Assembly (NCBI RefSeq): GCF_000739435.1
Contig: NZ_CP009159.1
Span: 744,001 to 808,000 of the forward strand
Reading direction: 5' to 3'
DNA from: Actinobacillus suis ATCC 33415
Lineage (GTDB): Bacteria; Pseudomonadota; Gammaproteobacteria; Enterobacterales; Pasteurellaceae
Length of the DNA: 64,000 nucleotides
Numbering within the stretch: position 1 is the stretch's first letter; the number at the start of each line of letters is the position of its first letter. The notes beneath the pieces are model-generated. The model ran no database searches, was not told the DNA's origin, and saw only the letters and a program-made list of their open reading frames with translations. The position numbers and the translations under genes were made by a program. Shown here piece after piece: positions 39,086 through 50,061 of this stretch.

Positions 39086-41605
39086 TTAGATTGTGCGTTT
39101 CACTTCAACTACTTCGAATACCTCGATTTGGTCGCCGACTTTTACATCGTTGTAGTTCTTAACGCCGATACCACATTCCATACCGTTACGCACTTCTGAA
39201 ACGTCGTCTTTGAAACGGCGGAGCGATTCTAACTCGCCTTCAAAGATTACTACGTTGTCACGTAATACACGGATTGGGTTGTTACGTTTCACCACACCTT
39301 CAGTTACCATACAACCAGCGATTGCACCGAATTTTGGATGACGGAATACGTCACGTACTTCTGCTAAGCCGATGATTTCTTGTTTGAACTCAGGCTGTAA
39401 CATACCGCTCATTGCCGCTTTGATTTCGTTGAGCAATTCGTAGATGATTGAGTAGTAACGTAAGTCGATGTTTTCCGCTTCGATTACACGACGAGCCGAT
39501 GCGTCCGCACGAACGTTGAAACCAACCATAATCGCATTTGAAGCTGCAGCTAAAGTTGCATCCGTTTCGGTGATACCACCTACACCAGAACCTACTACTT
39601 TCACTTTTACTTCGTCTGTTGAAAGTTCTGCTAATGCTTGGCAAATTGCTTCTACCGAACCTTGTACGTCCGCTTTAACAATCACATTAAGTTCTGCAAC
39701 ATCACCTGCCGTCATATTGCTAAACATATTTTCAAGTTTCGCTTTTTGCTGACGAGCAAGTTTCACTTCACGGAATTTACCTTGACGGAATAATGCTACT
39801 TCACGTGCTTTTTTCTCGTCACGTACAACGGTTGCTTCATCACCGGCTGCCGGTACGCCTGAAAGACCTAATACCTCAACAGGAATTGATGGGCCAGCAG
39901 AATTGATGTCTTTACCGTTTTCATCACGCATCGCACGCACACGACCGTATTCGAAGCCACAAAGTACGATATCGCCTTTGTTTAATGTACCTGATTGCAC
40001 AAGAATCGTCGCTACCGGACCACGACCTTTATCAAGATAAGATTCGATTACGACACCGCTTGCCATACCTTCTTTAACCGCTGTAAGTTCTAATACTTCA
40101 GATTGAAGAAGAATCGCTTCTAGTAATTCGTCAATACCTAAACCTTTTTTCGCTGATACAGGTACGAACTGAACGTCACCACCGAATTTCTCTGAAATCA
40201 CTTCGTGTTGAAGTAATTCTTGTTCTACAAGATCAGGATTTGCTTCCGGTTTATCAATTTTGTTTACCGCAACGACAATCGGTGCGCCTGCCGCTTTCGC
40301 GTGCTGAATCGCTTCGATAGTTTGTGGCATTACACCATCGTCTGCCGCTACAACAAGAACAACGATATCCGTTGCTTTCGCACCACGTGCACGCATAGAA
40401 GTAAACGCTGCGTGTCCCGGTGTATCTAAGAAGGTAATCATCTTACCGTCATCGGTTTCAACGTGGTAAGCACCGATGTGCTGAGTAATACCACCCGCTT
40501 CACCTGCTGCAACTTTCGCTTTACGGATATAGTCAAGTAATGACGTTTTACCGTGGTCAACGTGACCCATGATGGTTACTACCGGAGCACGTGTTACTTT
40601 TTCCGCATCAACGTCACGATCTTCCATTACTGCGTCTTCAAGTTCGTTTTCGTTACGTAAAATAACTTTATGACCCATTTCTTCCGCAACAAGTTGAGCA
40701 GTTTCTTGGTCGATAACTTGGTTAATCGTTACCATCTCACCCATTTTCATCATCGTTTTGATAATTTCGGTTGCTTTTACCGCCATTTTATTAGCAAGTT
40801 CAGCAACAGTGATGGTTTCACCGATAACGACATCAGCTTTATTTACTTGAACAGGTTTAGTGAAGGCTTGTTGTAATGCAGAACCTTTCTTCGCATTTTT
40901 ACCTTTACCTTTCACATCTTTTTGGTTACGACGGTCTGCGCTACGCTCGTTTTTATCTTCACGATCGCCTTTTTTCGCTTTATTTACACCGCCTTTACCA
41001 CGACCGCGATTTGCTTCGCTACGGCGGTCATTATCACGATCCGCTTCACGTGCATAGCTTGAAGTAAAACGATCATCTTCAAATTCTTCACCGCTTTCAG
41101 CCGCTTCTTCACGTGCAATTTCCGCTAAACGACGCGCATTTTCTGCTGCGCGTTTCGCTTCCATTTCCGCTTTTTGACGCGCTAATTCTTCTTGTTTACG
41201 GCGGAGTTCAGCTTCTTCTTTTTTCTTCGCTTCTTTTTCCGGATCAAGCGCTTTTTCTTGTTTTGGTTGTTCTACTTTTGGTGTTGCCGCTTTTGGCTTG
41301 CTGTTAGGCATTACCGGTACAGCGTGCTTTTTCGCTTCAGCCGCTTTTGCTTCTTCCGCTTTTTTAGCTGCCTCTGCTTCCGCCTTCGCTTTTTCCGCTG
41401 CTTCTTTTTCAGCTTGTGCTTTTGCTTCCGCTTCTTGTTTTGCTTTTAAAGCAGCTTCTTCTTGCGCTTTTTTTACCGCTTCTGTATCGATTTTACGAGA
41501 TTTGCGCACTTCAACTTGAACTTTACCGTCAGCCACTGTAGTTTTTGTGCGACGTTGTAAGCTCAATTTTTTAGGTGCTTCGTTTTTAATTTCGTTATCA
41601 CTCAT
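39086..41605 (-). CDS. infB: Translation initiation factor IF-2
   Basis: An 839-residue GTPase (E. coli 890). The N-terminal 240 residues are low-complexity Lys/Glu/Ala-rich coiled coil. The G domain has GHVDHGKTS near residue 346, DTPGHAAF near 392 and NKID near 446, followed by domains II and III and the C-terminal fMet-tRNA-binding domain. It places initiator tRNA on the 30S subunit. It is notable that the initiator tRNA gene lies at the head of this operon. Confidence 0.98.
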   Translation of the reverse strand: MSDNEIKNEAPKKLSLQRRTKTTVADGKVQVEVRKSRKIDTEAVKKAQEEAALKAKQEAEAKAQAEKEAAEKAKAEAEAAKKAEEAKAAEAKKHAVPVMPNSKPKAATPKVEQPKQEKALDPEKEAKKKEEAELRRKQEELARQKAEMEAKRAAENARRLAEIAREEAAESGEEFEDDRFTSSYAREADRDNDRRSEANRGRGKGGVNKAKKGDREDKNERSADRRNQKDVKGKGKNAKKGSALQQAFTKPVQVNKADVVIGETITVAELANKMAVKATEIIKTMMKMGEMVTINQVIDQETAQLVAEEMGHKVILRNENELEDAVMEDRDVDAEKVTRAPVVTIMGHVDHGKTSLLDYIRKAKVAAGEAGGITQHIGAYHVETDDGKMITFLDTPGHAAFTSMRARGAKATDIVVLVVAADDGVMPQTIEAIQHAKAAGAPIVVAVNKIDKPEANPDLVEQELLQHEVISEKFGGDVQFVPVSAKKGLGIDELLEAILLQSEVLELTAVKEGMASGVVIESYLDKGRGPVATILVQSGTLNKGDIVLCGFEYGRVRAMRDENGKDINSAGPSIPVEVLGLSGVPAAGDEATVVRDEKKAREVALFRQGKFREVKLARQQKAKLENMFSNMTAGDVAELNVIVKADVQGSVEAICQALAELSTDEVKVKVVGSGVGGITETDATLAAASNAIMVGFNVRADASARRVIEAENIDLRYYSIIYELLNEIKAAMSGMLQPEFKQEIIGLAEVRDVFRHPKFGAIAGCMVTEGVVKRNNPIRVLRDNVVIFEGELESLRRFKDDVSEVRNGMECGIGVKNYNDVKVGDQIEVFEVVEVKRTI

Positions 41606-41625
41606 AGTTATACTCCTTACAACGA

Positions 41626-43107
41626 TTAACTAAACCAACAAATTTGACGAGCAGCCATAATTAATTCGCTTGCTTTGTCTGCTGGTAATTCTTCAATATC
41701 TGAAAGGTCATCTGTAGCTTGTTCTGCTAATTCTTCAAGCGTTGTGATACCTTTTTCAGCCAGTTTAAATGCGATATGACGATCTAAACCTTCTAAGTTT
41801 AATAAACGATCTTCAATATGCGCTTGTTTTAATGCTTCTTCTTCCGCTAATGCTTTTGCAGTAATTGCATTTTTTGCACGAGCTTGCAACTCTTCCACTA
41901 AATCTTCATCTTCAAGACCATCGATAGAAGTTAATTCGCTTACCGGAATGAATGCAAGTTCTTCTAGGCTAGAGAAACCTTCATCTACTAAGATTTGTGC
42001 AAATTCTTGGTCGATTTCTAATGAAGTTACGAATAAATCGATAACTTTATTATCTTCCGCTTGATGCTTCTTATCTAAGTCTTCCGTAGTCATTACGTTT
42101 AATGTCCAACCGGTTAATTGGGTAGCTAAACGTACGTTTTGACCATTACGACCGATTGCTTGCGCAAGGTTTTTGCTTTCAACGGCAATATCCATTGCGT
42201 GTTTATCTTCATCAACTACGATAGAACTTACATCAGCCGGTGCCATTGCATTAATCACAAATTGTGCCGGATTATCGTCCCAAAGTACGATATCTACACG
42301 TTCACCGCCTAATTCGTTACTAATTGCTTGAACACGCGCACCTCGCATACCAACACAAGCACCTACTGGATCGATACGTTTATCGTGTGATTTAACTGCA
42401 ATTTTCGCACGAGAACCCGGATCACGAGATGCACCTTTAATTTCGATAACATCTTCACCGATTTCCGGTACTTCAAGTTTAAATAACTCTTCTAACATAA
42501 TCGGTTTTGCACGTGTTACGAAAAGTTGTGGGCCTTTTGACTCAGGTTTAATCGCATATAATACGCCACGTACACGGTCACCCGGACGGAAGTTTTCACG
42601 TGGAAGCATATCTTCACGTACGATTACCGCTTCCGCTTGGTTACCTAAATCTAAAATAATTTGATCACGGTTTACTTTCTTAACGGTTGCAGTGATGATG
42701 GTATTTAATTGTGAACGGAATTGATCAATAACTTTGTTACGCTCAGCTTCACGAATTTTCGTACTGATCACTTGGCGTGCAGTTTGCATCGTAATACGGT
42801 CGAATGGAATTGAATCTACTTCATCTTCAACGATATCGCCTAATTGCACGCTAGGGTTTTCGTATTGCGCCGCTTCTAAGCTGATCTCACGTGTCATATT
42901 GTGTACTTGTTCAACCACAATCCAACGACGGAAAGTTTGGAAATCACCGGTTTTACGGTCAATTACCACACGCACATCAATATCCATTTCTTTTTTCTTT
43001 TTAGTCGAAATGGCTAATGCCGTTTCAAGCGCTTCAAAGATAGCTTCTTTTGGCAGTAACTTCTCGTTAGATACCGCTTCTGCGGCTAATAAAATTTCTT
43101 TACTCAT
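41626..43107 (-). CDS. nusA: Transcription termination/antitermination protein NusA
   Basis: A 493-residue RNA polymerase-binding factor (E. coli 495). The N-terminal polymerase-binding domain covers about residues 1-125, S1 about 135-200, and two KH domains about 200-345 ([37 protein letters not shown]). Two acidic repeats complete the C-terminus, which contacts the alpha subunit and lambda N. It lies 16 bases downstream of rimP in the usual operon order. Confidence 0.98.
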   Translation of the reverse strand: MSKEILLAAEAVSNEKLLPKEAIFEALETALAISTKKKKEMDIDVRVVIDRKTGDFQTFRRWIVVEQVHNMTREISLEAAQYENPSVQLGDIVEDEVDSIPFDRITMQTARQVISTKIREAERNKVIDQFRSQLNTIITATVKKVNRDQIILDLGNQAEAVIVREDMLPRENFRPGDRVRGVLYAIKPESKGPQLFVTRAKPIMLEELFKLEVPEIGEDVIEIKGASRDPGSRAKIAVKSHDKRIDPVGACVGMRGARVQAISNELGGERVDIVLWDDNPAQFVINAMAPADVSSIVVDEDKHAMDIAVESKNLAQAIGRNGQNVRLATQLTGWTLNVMTTEDLDKKHQAEDNKVIDLFVTSLEIDQEFAQILVDEGFSSLEELAFIPVSELTSIDGLEDEDLVEELQARAKNAITAKALAEEEALKQAHIEDRLLNLEGLDRHIAFKLAEKGITTLEELAEQATDDLSDIEELPADKASELIMAARQICWFS

Positions 43108-43123
43108 TTTCTGGGTTAACCTT

Positions 43124-43585
43124 CTAGAAATTAAAAACTGGAACTAAGTTTGCTTTTTGAATATTACCGAATGCAAATTGGCGAGCTTCGTTATCCACCG
43201 AGAGTGTAATTAAATCGCCTTCTACGCTCTCTAATTTACCCTGCCATTTACGGCGATCGAACATCGGAATACGTAAATGAATCACGACTTCTTGTCCGAT
43301 AAAACGTTGGTAATGTGCAAGCGTAAAGAGCGGACGATCTAAACCCGGTGATGAAACTTCTAAGTTGTATTTATCCGCAATCGGATCTTCAACATCTAGA
43401 ATTGCGCTCACTTGACGGCTCACATCACTGCAATCATCAATGGTTACGCCGCCTTCTTTATCAATATATAAACGTACTGTTAAAAAACGCCCTGCTCGTT
43501 GACACTCAATACCGACTAATTCGCAGCCCATTGATTCAATGGTGTCAGAAACGAGTTCTTCTAATTTTTGTTCTAAAGTTGCCAA
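43124..43585 (-). CDS. rimP: Ribosome maturation factor RimP
   Basis: A 153-residue 30S assembly factor. The core motif [20 protein letters not shown] is near residues 50-69 and [11 protein letters not shown] near 80. The only start consistent with homology ([11 protein letters not shown]) is a TTG at 43583-43585, with AGGAGG 5 bases upstream. The ribosome site sits inside a perfect 12-base palindrome AGGAGGCCTCCT that touches the start codon, so RNA pairing could limit initiation. It follows the initiator tRNA gene, as in E. coli. Confidence 0.95.
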   Translation of the reverse strand: MATLEQKLEELVSDTIESMGCELVGIECQRAGRFLTVRLYIDKEGGVTIDDCSDVSRQVSAILDVEDPIADKYNLEVSSPGLDRPLFTLAHYQRFIGQEVVIHLRIPMFDRRKWQGKLESVEGDLITLSVDNEARQFAFGNIQKANLVPVFNF

Positions 43586-43661
43586 GGAGGCCTCCTAAAT
43601 GACAGATATAAAAAAAGAGCCTTAACCAGCTCTTTTGATACGATTATTATGTACCAGCCAC

Positions 43662-43690
43662 AAAAAAACCCCAGACGGAAAACCGTGGGG
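43662..43690 (-). terminator. Second terminator-like hairpin between metY and rimP
   Basis: On the minus strand CCCCACGG pairs with CCGTCTGGGG around a 4-base loop and is followed by TTTTTTT. Readthrough must occur or an internal promoter must exist for rimP. Confidence 0.7.
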
Positions 43691-43756
43691 CTTTAAGCGG
43701 TTTGTTTTATACAAAATTTTGCGAATTATGTTCGTTATCGAAAATTAGCAAAGGCT

Positions 43757-43795
43757 ATATAAAACAAAACTCACAGTTTTAATCAAAACTGTGAG
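43757..43795 (-). terminator. Hairpin just after initiator tRNA
   Basis: CTCACAGTTTT and AAAACTGTGAG form an 11-bp stem with a 4-base loop, followed on the minus strand by TTTTGTTTTA. It starts 10 bases after the tRNA end. Confidence 0.8.
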
Positions 43796-43804
43796 CCTTA
43801 AAAC

Positions 43805-43881
<77 letters not shown>

Positions 43882-43894
43882 TCTGATGTGGCTC

Positions 43895-43922
43895 ATTATA
43901 GAGATTTCCAAAACCAATGCAA
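43895..43922 (-). promoter_or_regulatory. Promoter of the initiator tRNA and rimP operon
   Basis: On the minus strand TTGCAT (43917-43922) and TATAAT (43895-43900) are 16 bases apart, with a start expected about 7 bases before the tRNA. Confidence 0.85.
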
Positions 43923-43965
43923 GCACTTTTTTCAAATTTGTTTTTGTTTGGTTAACAAAGCAACA

Positions 43966-46900
43966 CTAAGGTGAACTTAATTCATCGGCAATCACTTCCG
44001 CTTGTCTTAATACAAACTCAACTGCTTCCACTTGTTTATCGGGCGGATATTTGAATAATCTTAACGCTCGGCGGATTTCAATTCGCATTTTGGCTCGCAC
44101 GGAATCTTTAAATTGCCAGTCAATGGTGGCAGATTGGCGGATCTTCTCGGTGATTGTCATTGCCAAATTTTTCAAGACTTCATCGCCTAATTCTCGCACC
44201 GCACTTTCGTTTTGAGCCAAAGCGTCATAAAAGGCGATTTCCGCAGGCGTTAGCCCTAATTTTTCGCCACGAGCCAAACGTTCGGCAAATTCTTTCCCCA
44301 TTGCCAATAATTCGTCCAAAATTTCAAGTAACGTGAGATTTTGATTGCGATATTTATTCATCGCCTCTTTTAATCGAGTTTCAAAATCTTTTTGCACGGA
44401 AAGATTACTCGCTCCTTTTTCCTTAATTTCCGCTTGCAGATAACGTTGAATCGCCTCAAGCCACAACGCTTGGTGGCGGCTATTTTTCACTTTTTCTAAA
44501 AACTGCTCCGACAAAATCTCAATGTTCGGCTGATCTCGATTAAGCAACGCAAATAAGTCCACTGCCCCATCGGCTTTTACCGCTTGGTTTAGCAACGCCA
44601 CCAATTTAAGCTGTCGGTCGGCAGGGTTAACGGTCGAATTTGGCTCACGTTTTGCAAGCATTGCTCGCACCGCATCAATAAACGCTAATTCTCGCTGATA
44701 AACCTGCACTTCAGGCAACGAACCACACAAACCGTAACCCTTTTTCGCTAATCTTACCGCTTGCAAGAAGCGATTTTTGCGTGGCGTTTTATCCTTCGCT
44801 TTGTCATCAACAGGATTTTGCTGATCGAGGCTTAAAATATGGTTTGCTGCCGTTAGAATTTGCTCAAATAACGCCATTTCATCGTGAATTTTTAATGCGT
44901 CAAATAATGGAAAAATCTGGCCGCTTACAGGGCTGGCAAACATTCCTCGCACAATATCAAGGCACTCTAAAAATTTGAGTTTGATTTGCTCAATATCTTG
45001 CGTCATTTCGCCCTTACCATTTGCATTGGTATATTCAGCCGTTGCCGATTTAAGTTCGTCCACCAAGCCCACATAATCGACAATTAACCCACCATTTTCA
45101 CGGCTTTTATTGCGGAAAACACGGTTTACTCGGGCAATTGCCTGCATTAAATTATGCCCTTTCATCGGCTTGTCGATATACATTGTATTACAACAAGGGG
45201 CGTCAAAACCTGTCAGCCACATATCTCGCACAATCACAAGTTTGAACGGATCACTCGGATCTTTAAAACGTTTTTCGAGGCTTTTCTTCTCTTGATTGCC
45301 ATAAATGTGCGGTTGAAAATGGTCAGGATCACTTGCTGAGCCTGTCATCACAATTTTAATCGCCCCTTCGTTGAGATTATCGCTATGCCATTCAGGGCGA
45401 AGGGCAATGATTTTGTCATACAACACCACACAAATTTGACGGCTCATTGCCACAATCATCGCCTTACCGTCCATTAAAGCGGTGCGATTTTCAAAATGTT
45501 TTACCAAATCTTCCGCTAATTTTGTGAGCCGTGTATCCGCCCCTATTAGCTTTTCACGCAAGCGGAAACTGTAACTTTGCTCATCGTCCGAAAATAAATC
45601 GTCCGCCTCACGCACCGCATTTTTGAAATCTTGGCTCTCGTTAATCGGAATTTGGCGAGCCTCATACACAATCGGCACGGTTGCACCGTCTTCCACCGCA
45701 TCTTGAATGTCGTAAATCGACACATAACGCCCAAACACTGCTTGAGTATCTTTATCTTCAAGGGAAATTGGCGTACCAGTAAAGCCAATAAACGAGGCAT
45801 TCGGCAACGCATTTCGTAAATGTTTGGCATAGCCCACTCGGTAAGTAGCGGATTGTGTTCCCATAGCTAAATGTTGGCTAAAACCATATTGCGAACGATG
45901 AGCCTCATCGCTGATGACGATAATGTTGTGGCGATCATTCAAAATCGGGTGCTGATTTTCGCCCTCGTGCAAGCCAAATTTTTGAATGGTGGTAAAAATA
46001 ATGCCGCCTGTTTCACGCTTGGCAAGCTCGGTTCGCAATGCTTCTCGTCCGTCTGCTTGAATGGGTGTTTGGCGAATAAGATCTTTACCCGCTGAAAAGG
46101 TCGCAAATAGCTGACCGTCTAAGTCGTTACGGTCGGTTACCACTACAATGGTTGGGTTGCGTAAGCTTGGCTCGGCTTGCAATTTTGCCGCATAGAACAG
46201 CATCGAAATGGATTTGCCCGAACCTTGCGTATGCCACATTACCCCAATTTTGCGATCGCCTTGCTCGCTTGCGGCAAGCAACGTGGACTCCACTGCCTCA
46301 TTCACGCCATAGAATTGATGATAAGCGGCAATTTTTTTGATTAACAGACCGCTTTCCGAACGCTCAAATAGCACGAAATTCTGCACATAATTGAGTAAAT
46401 TTTCAGGCGACATCAAGCCTTGCACCAGCCCCGCCAATTCATTCTCAAACGGCACTCGCTGTTTAGCTTTTTCGTCCACCACTCGCCACGGTGTAAAGCG
46501 GTCAAAATTGGCGGTTAAAGAACCAATGCGAGCGTGCGTACCGTCACTAATCACAAGGGCTTGGTTGAAAACAAAGAGATCGCTAATTTCCGCTTTATAA
46601 GTTTGGAACTGCTGAAATGCCTGTTGCAAATCGGCTGATTCTGTAAGCGGATTTTTCAACTCAAACACCACCAACGGCAAACCATTCACAAAGCAAATCA
46701 CATCAGGGCGGCGGTTGCCTTTCACCCCCTTAATGGTAAATTGATTTACCACATCAAACTGGTTGTTGTGAACATTTTGAAAATCAATCAAACGAACAAT
46801 GTCGATTTTCTGCTCATCATTTTCACGATACTCCACCTGCACGCCTTCACGCAACAAGCGGTAAAATTGCTGATTACGCTCAGTTAAATCGGTAATATCG

Positions 46901-47106
46901 CCCTTACACACCAACGCCACCACGTCATTGACCACATTACTCGGTAACTGCGGATTTAGCCTTGTTATCGCATTCGCCAACACCGATTTCAGCACCACCT
47001 CTTCAGCTCGCTCCCGCTCAATCTCCGAACCAAAGGTATAAGCCCACCCCAAGCCTTGTAATGCCTGAATACAGGCTTGCTCTATTGTGTTTTCGTTGAT
47101 GTGCAT
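43966..47106 (-). CDS. hsdR: Type I restriction enzyme, R subunit
   Basis: A 1046-residue motor and nuclease subunit. The N-terminal PD-(D/E)XK nuclease is seen as [20 protein letters not shown] near residue 130, followed by the QxxxY-type motif in QFQTYK. SF2 translocase motifs are [10 protein letters not shown] (Walker A), VISDEAHRS (DEAH), GFTGTPI and QAIARVNRV (motif VI). The start was set at the ATG with GGGAAC upstream; an open frame to 47223 continues through a REP element and is rejected. hsdR is separated from hsdS by an Abi-like gene and a transposase gene on the other strand, so it probably has its own promoter. Confidence 0.95.
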   Translation of the reverse strand: MHINENTIEQACIQALQGLGWAYTFGSEIERERAEEVVLKSVLANAITRLNPQLPSNVVNDVVALVCKGDITDLTERNQQFYRLLREGVQVEYRENDEQKIDIVRLIDFQNVHNNQFDVVNQFTIKGVKGNRRPDVICFVNGLPLVVFELKNPLTESADLQQAFQQFQTYKAEISDLFVFNQALVISDGTHARIGSLTANFDRFTPWRVVDEKAKQRVPFENELAGLVQGLMSPENLLNYVQNFVLFERSESGLLIKKIAAYHQFYGVNEAVESTLLAASEQGDRKIGVMWHTQGSGKSISMLFYAAKLQAEPSLRNPTIVVVTDRNDLDGQLFATFSAGKDLIRQTPIQADGREALRTELAKRETGGIIFTTIQKFGLHEGENQHPILNDRHNIIVISDEAHRSQYGFSQHLAMGTQSATYRVGYAKHLRNALPNASFIGFTGTPISLEDKDTQAVFGRYVSIYDIQDAVEDGATVPIVYEARQIPINESQDFKNAVREADDLFSDDEQSYSFRLREKLIGADTRLTKLAEDLVKHFENRTALMDGKAMIVAMSRQICVVLYDKIIALRPEWHSDNLNEGAIKIVMTGSASDPDHFQPHIYGNQEKKSLEKRFKDPSDPFKLVIVRDMWLTGFDAPCCNTMYIDKPMKGHNLMQAIARVNRVFRNKSRENGGLIVDYVGLVDELKSATAEYTNANGKGEMTQDIEQIKLKFLECLDIVRGMFASPVSGQIFPLFDALKIHDEMALFEQILTAANHILSLDQQNPVDDKAKDKTPRKNRFLQAVRLAKKGYGLCGSLPEVQVYQRELAFIDAVRAMLAKREPNSTVNPADRQLKLVALLNQAVKADGAVDLFALLNRDQPNIEILSEQFLEKVKNSRHQALWLEAIQRYLQAEIKEKGASNLSVQKDFETRLKEAMNKYRNQNLTLLEILDELLAMGKEFAERLARGEKLGLTPAEIAFYDALAQNESAVRELGDEVLKNLAMTITEKIRQSATIDWQFKDSVRAKMRIEIRRALRLFKYPPDKQVEAVEFVLRQAEVIADELSSP

Positions 47107-47193
47107 TGTTGTTCCCTCTTTTTTTGCGATCGAGATCGAAAAATTAAAAATTATTGATTTTAATATTTCTAAAAAATGTAATCGTTGTATTAC

Positions 47194-47216
47194 GGACGCA
47201 CGCAGTGCGTCCCTAC
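47194..47216. repeat. REP element 1
   Basis: GGACGCAC and GTGCGTCC form a stem with loop GCA, followed by CTAC. Read on the minus strand this is GTAGGGACGCAC..., with the GTAG head typical of REPs used by RAYT transposases. CGATCACATTGAATTAATAT follows. Confidence 0.85.
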
Positions 47217-47293
47217 CGATCACATTGAATTAATATCAACGTGAATTTTGAATAAATTATTTTTAAAGCCCCAAAATTTCAAATAACGTGATC

Positions 47294-47316
47294 GTAGGGA
47301 CACTCTGCGTGTGTCC
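47294..47316. repeat. REP element 2
   Basis: GTAGGGACAC head and stem GGACAC / GTGTCC, preceded by CGTGATC as in the other copies. It lies in the opposite orientation to element 1, so the two form an inverted pair just upstream of the RAYT gene. Confidence 0.85.
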
Positions 47317-47354
47317 GATTTTTTCAAATTCATCATATTTTTTAATTACATATT

Positions 47355-47858
47355 ATGAATAAACCAAATCGAAAATCTGTCCGTGTAAAATGGGATTCTT
47401 ACCAAAATGGTTGTTATTTCGTCACAGTTTGTACCAAAGACAAATACCATTATTTCGGCGAAATTATGAATAATGAAATGCAATTCACACATTTAGGATT
47501 GGAATTGCAAAAAATCATCGAAAATACACCGCTTGTGCGAAATAACCAATATATCGAAATCCCTATTTACACCATAATGCCAAGCCATTTTCATCTGCTG
47601 ATTATCATTAATTCGGATATTGACCGACATCAGCATTATTTTGGTGTTCAACGGAAAAATTTAGCCTCCGTCATTCGTGGTATAAAATCAAAATTAACCA
47701 GTTTTGCCATTAAACATAATCTTTCATTTCAATGGCAGTCAGGTTTCCACGAACATATTGTCAAATCAGAACGTGCCTTTGAGCATATTTACAATTATGT
47801 TCAAAATAACGTCATTAACTGGTCACAAGATTGTTTCCATTCCCCAAAATCTCATTAA
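47355..47858 (+). CDS. REP-associated tyrosine transposase (RAYT, IS200/IS605-like)
   Basis: A 167-residue Y1 HUH-type single-strand transposase. The HUH motif lies in TIMPSHFHLLIII near residues 73-85, and the catalytic Tyr is expected in IYNYVQNNVINW near residue 145. The start RVKWDSYQNGCYFVTVCTKD is typical of the family. RAYTs are domesticated relatives of IS200 transposases that act on REP hairpins with a GTAG head. Such REPs lie directly on both sides of this gene and within the hsd locus, so the enzyme and its substrates are both visible. Both the His-x-His pair and the Tyr are kept, so the protein may be active. Confidence 0.9.
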   Translation: MNKPNRKSVRVKWDSYQNGCYFVTVCTKDKYHYFGEIMNNEMQFTHLGLELQKIIENTPLVRNNQYIEIPIYTIMPSHFHLLIIINSDIDRHQHYFGVQRKNLASVIRGIKSKLTSFAIKHNLSFQWQSGFHEHIVKSERAFEHIYNYVQNNVINWSQDCFHSPKSH

Positions 47859-47866
47859 CCTGACCA

Positions 47867-47889
47867 GTAGGGACGCCACGCTGCCGTCC
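47867..47889. repeat. REP element 3
   Basis: GTAGGGACGCCACGCTGCCG with a stem GGACGCCA-like arm; one mismatch lies in the right arm (TGCCGTCC for TGGCGTCC). It begins 9 bases after the RAYT stop. Confidence 0.85.
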
Positions 47890-47938
47890 ATTACGATATA
47901 AAATTATCGCTGATTTGAATTTTGGTGTTGGGGGATTT

Positions 47939-47963
47939 GGGACGCCAGCGTGGCGTCCCTACC
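47939..47963. repeat. REP element 4
   Basis: GGGACGCCA and TGGCGTCCC form a perfect stem with loop GCG, followed by TACC and AGTCACGTTGAATTAATATC. It is inverted relative to element 3, so the pair brackets a short spacer in the form of a BIME. Confidence 0.9.
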
Positions 47964-47990
47964 AGTCACGTTGAATTAATATCAATTTAT

Positions 47991-48650
47991 TTATAATGTT
48001 TCTTGCAGTCGCTCCTGTTCTAATGAAATATATTCTTCATAAAATCCCTTATATGCCTCAATATCTTGTTCAAATAATGCTAATGAATATGAAATACTCA
48101 ATCCATCAGGAAATTTTGGAGCATATTCTTCATCTAAAAATTGATTAAATTCTGCATAGTCTTCATACCGTATTCTATGATTTATCCGAAGATCATCTGA
48201 AAAAATATATAGATGAAGAATAAATCCTAATACTGAATTTGTTGTATGTGAAACAAATAAAGCTAAATCTTTGGTTGGCTTTTTATGTTCAATATCTTGA
48301 CCGTGTGAAGCATAACAACCAACACTATTTCTAATTTCACCAATATATTGAATAACTCCATTCAAACGAGAAAATAATTGATTAATATGCTCATAATCAG
48401 GGTGGTTATTTATATTTAATGAATTTAATGTTTCAATAACCAATTTAGGAAATTGTTCAGGAATTCTATTTCCTTTATCCGTCAGAATAGTTTTACAAAC
48501 ACCTTCAATTAATGCTTTACAAATTTCTATACTTAATGTTGGATTTCTTTCAAAATTATTTAAAACACCATCAACCTGTGCTTGATAAACTGAAAATCTC
48601 GGAGATTTAGCAAATAGTTCAATTATCCATTGCATTAAGTAAATCTCCAT
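47991..48650 (-). CDS. Abortive-infection-like protein (Abi_C domain) in the hsd locus
   Basis: A 219-residue soluble protein. SIEICKALIEGVCKTIL near residue 40 and IGEIRNSVGCYASHG near 105 match the helix and RNxxG...HG pattern of the abortive-infection C-terminal (Abi_C) domain; no other domain is visible. It overlaps the hsdS 3' end by 32 bases if the first ATG is used, or begins at 48635 with a 17-base overlap at the second Met (MQWIIEL). Overlap implies translational coupling to hsdS. Base composition is AT-rich, as in its neighbour hsdS. A phage-defence role is inferred from the domain and context. Confidence 0.72.
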   Translation of the reverse strand: MEIYLMQWIIELFAKSPRFSVYQAQVDGVLNNFERNPTLSIEICKALIEGVCKTILTDKGNRIPEQFPKLVIETLNSLNINNHPDYEHINQLFSRLNGVIQYIGEIRNSVGCYASHGQDIEHKKPTKDLALFVSHTTNSVLGFILHLYIFSDDLRINHRIRYEDYAEFNQFLDEEYAPKFPDGLSISYSLALFEQDIEAYKGFYEEYISLEQERLQETL

Positions 48651-49923
48651 TAAGTAGCTTTGGTAATAATAAATCTCGTATAGAAATCAATTTTTTGTTC
48701 TCATCTGATAAATTACGGACATTTTTGTAAAAATCCATTATTAATTTATTAAATATATCATTTATTTCATTATTAGCTTTTATAAATGGAATACTATTCA
48801 TATTGGCTTGATTTAACTTCATCTGAACTGCACCAGTAACATAAGCCTTAATATTAGTTAAACTCATGAAGATCATCAGTTGCTCAGTTGAAACTCCATT
48901 CTTACCTTGTAAAACATGGGCATGGTTATTAACCCAAGATTTTCCCCATATATACTGAATGAATGGCGTCCCATCTTCTTTTAAAACAGAGCCATCCTCT
49001 CCAATCAAAAGATAAATATCATCAAAAATACTTTCATCAACATAATCCATTACTGATGTTGCACCATAGTAAGGAATATTCCCTTTACGCTTTGCTCTAT
49101 GGTGTTTAGATAATGGAATTCGCCTTTTATCAAAACATTCTGATACCTCACCAAAGCTCGTGACTTCCCACCCCACAGGCACGCCATCTTCCCCAATCTC
49201 ATCAGGAAATGCGTCTGCGATTGCCCAGAGTTTTTGGTATTCTGTTGGGTTTTCGGTTTGCAAGCGGTGTAATTCTTCACTGTTTTTGCCTGAAATAGCT
49301 TCCATTGCGGCGAGATTACCACCTTGCATTTTGGCTTTGACAGGCTCGAAATCCACAAACCAACTTTTGAAAATCGCTTGGGCGATTTGTTCTAGGGTTT
49401 GGTTGGTTTGGGTGTTGAGTTCTATTTTTTCGTCTATTGGACTTAAAATATCTACTATATTTTTTTGAATTTCATAATTAGGTATTTTTAATTCTGTATC
49501 TTTTAATACTTGCCCTGAAATTTCTTTAAATGTTGAACCAGTAGATCTTGCCTCTAATAAGGGAACATTATGCTTCAATAAATAATAATAAAATTCTGGA
49601 ATATGTCCTTCTTTTAAAACCAAACTTTTAAAGCCTTGATTTGTGGCTAATTCATTTTTTGCAATAGCAACATATCCAATAGGTGCTCGACTTGTAAATA
49701 AAACACTTCCTTTTGGTAACAATTTAGCACTACTATTCTTTAATCCTAATTCTGTTATATTTCTTTCACCTTTCGATATATAACGGTAATTATATCCTGA
49801 TAAATCCTTAGGGGTTATCCAAGATATATCTCCATTAAAATATGTATCTTCTGATGATTTAGGCGTTCCCCCACCTATAATATCTGCAACATCCGATAAT
49901 CTTGTTAATTTCCAATCGTTCAT
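48619..49923 (-). CDS. hsdS: Type I restriction-modification specificity subunit
   Basis: A 434-residue DNA-recognition subunit. Two target-recognition domains are visible: the first from WKLTRLSDVADIIGGGTPKS to about residue 150, and the second from VPVGWEVTSFGEVSECFDKR near 240. The conserved helical spacers IDEKIELNTQTNQTLEQIAQ near 175 and a similar shorter helix at the C-terminus separate them. The start was set at the ATG with GGGAAAG upstream. The open frame continues 35 codons upstream, but this part is translated REP palindrome (49982-50010) and is rejected. The spacing to hsdM is 149 bases and contains REP elements. Confidence 0.93.
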   Translation of the reverse strand: MNDWKLTRLSDVADIIGGGTPKSSEDTYFNGDISWITPKDLSGYNYRYISKGERNITELGLKNSSAKLLPKGSVLFTSRAPIGYVAIAKNELATNQGFKSLVLKEGHIPEFYYYLLKHNVPLLEARSTGSTFKEISGQVLKDTELKIPNYEIQKNIVDILSPIDEKIELNTQTNQTLEQIAQAIFKSWFVDFEPVKAKMQGGNLAAMEAISGKNSEELHRLQTENPTEYQKLWAIADAFPDEIGEDGVPVGWEVTSFGEVSECFDKRRIPLSKHHRAKRKGNIPYYGATSVMDYVDESIFDDIYLLIGEDGSVLKEDGTPFIQYIWGKSWVNNHAHVLQGKNGVSTEQLMIFMSLTNIKAYVTGAVQMKLNQANMNSIPFIKANNEINDIFNKLIMDFYKNVRNLSDENKKLISIRDLLLPKLLNGDLLNAMDN

Positions 49924-49981
49924 ATTCTTTCCCAAATCCCACCGCTTGTGGATTTCATCAATAATGTTATAAAACGTGATT

Positions 49982-50010
49982 GGTAGGGACGCCACGCTGG
50001 CGTCCCTACC
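49982..50010. repeat. REP element 5, perfect palindrome between hsdM and hsdS
   Basis: GGTAGGGACGCCA and TGGCGTCCCTACC form a perfect 13-bp stem with loop CGC. CGTGATT precedes it and TTCATCTTGAATTAA follows, similar to the sequences around the other copies. It lies in the hsdM-hsdS message and could influence its stability. Confidence 0.92.
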
Positions 50011-50061
50011 TTCATCTTGAATTAACATCAGCGTTAATTTTGGATAACTTGATTGTGTTTT

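Noticed and set aside
41192..41449. Phe/Arg/Cys-rich open frames antisense to the infB N-terminus
   Set aside because: They are complements of the Lys/Glu/Ala low-complexity region of IF-2; such composition yields long antisense frames.
47107..47223. N-terminal extension of hsdR
   Set aside because: It contains REP element 1 and has no family similarity. The ATG at 47106 has a ribosome site and homology.
47355..47858. Possibility of a complete IS200 insertion sequence
   Set aside because: No defined left and right ends with IS200 hairpins or a second copy is seen; the surrounding REP hairpins and sequence fit RAYT instead.
49924..50028. N-terminal extension of hsdS
   Set aside because: The extra codons translate a REP palindrome (49982-50010); hsdS homology and a ribosome site both begin at 49923.
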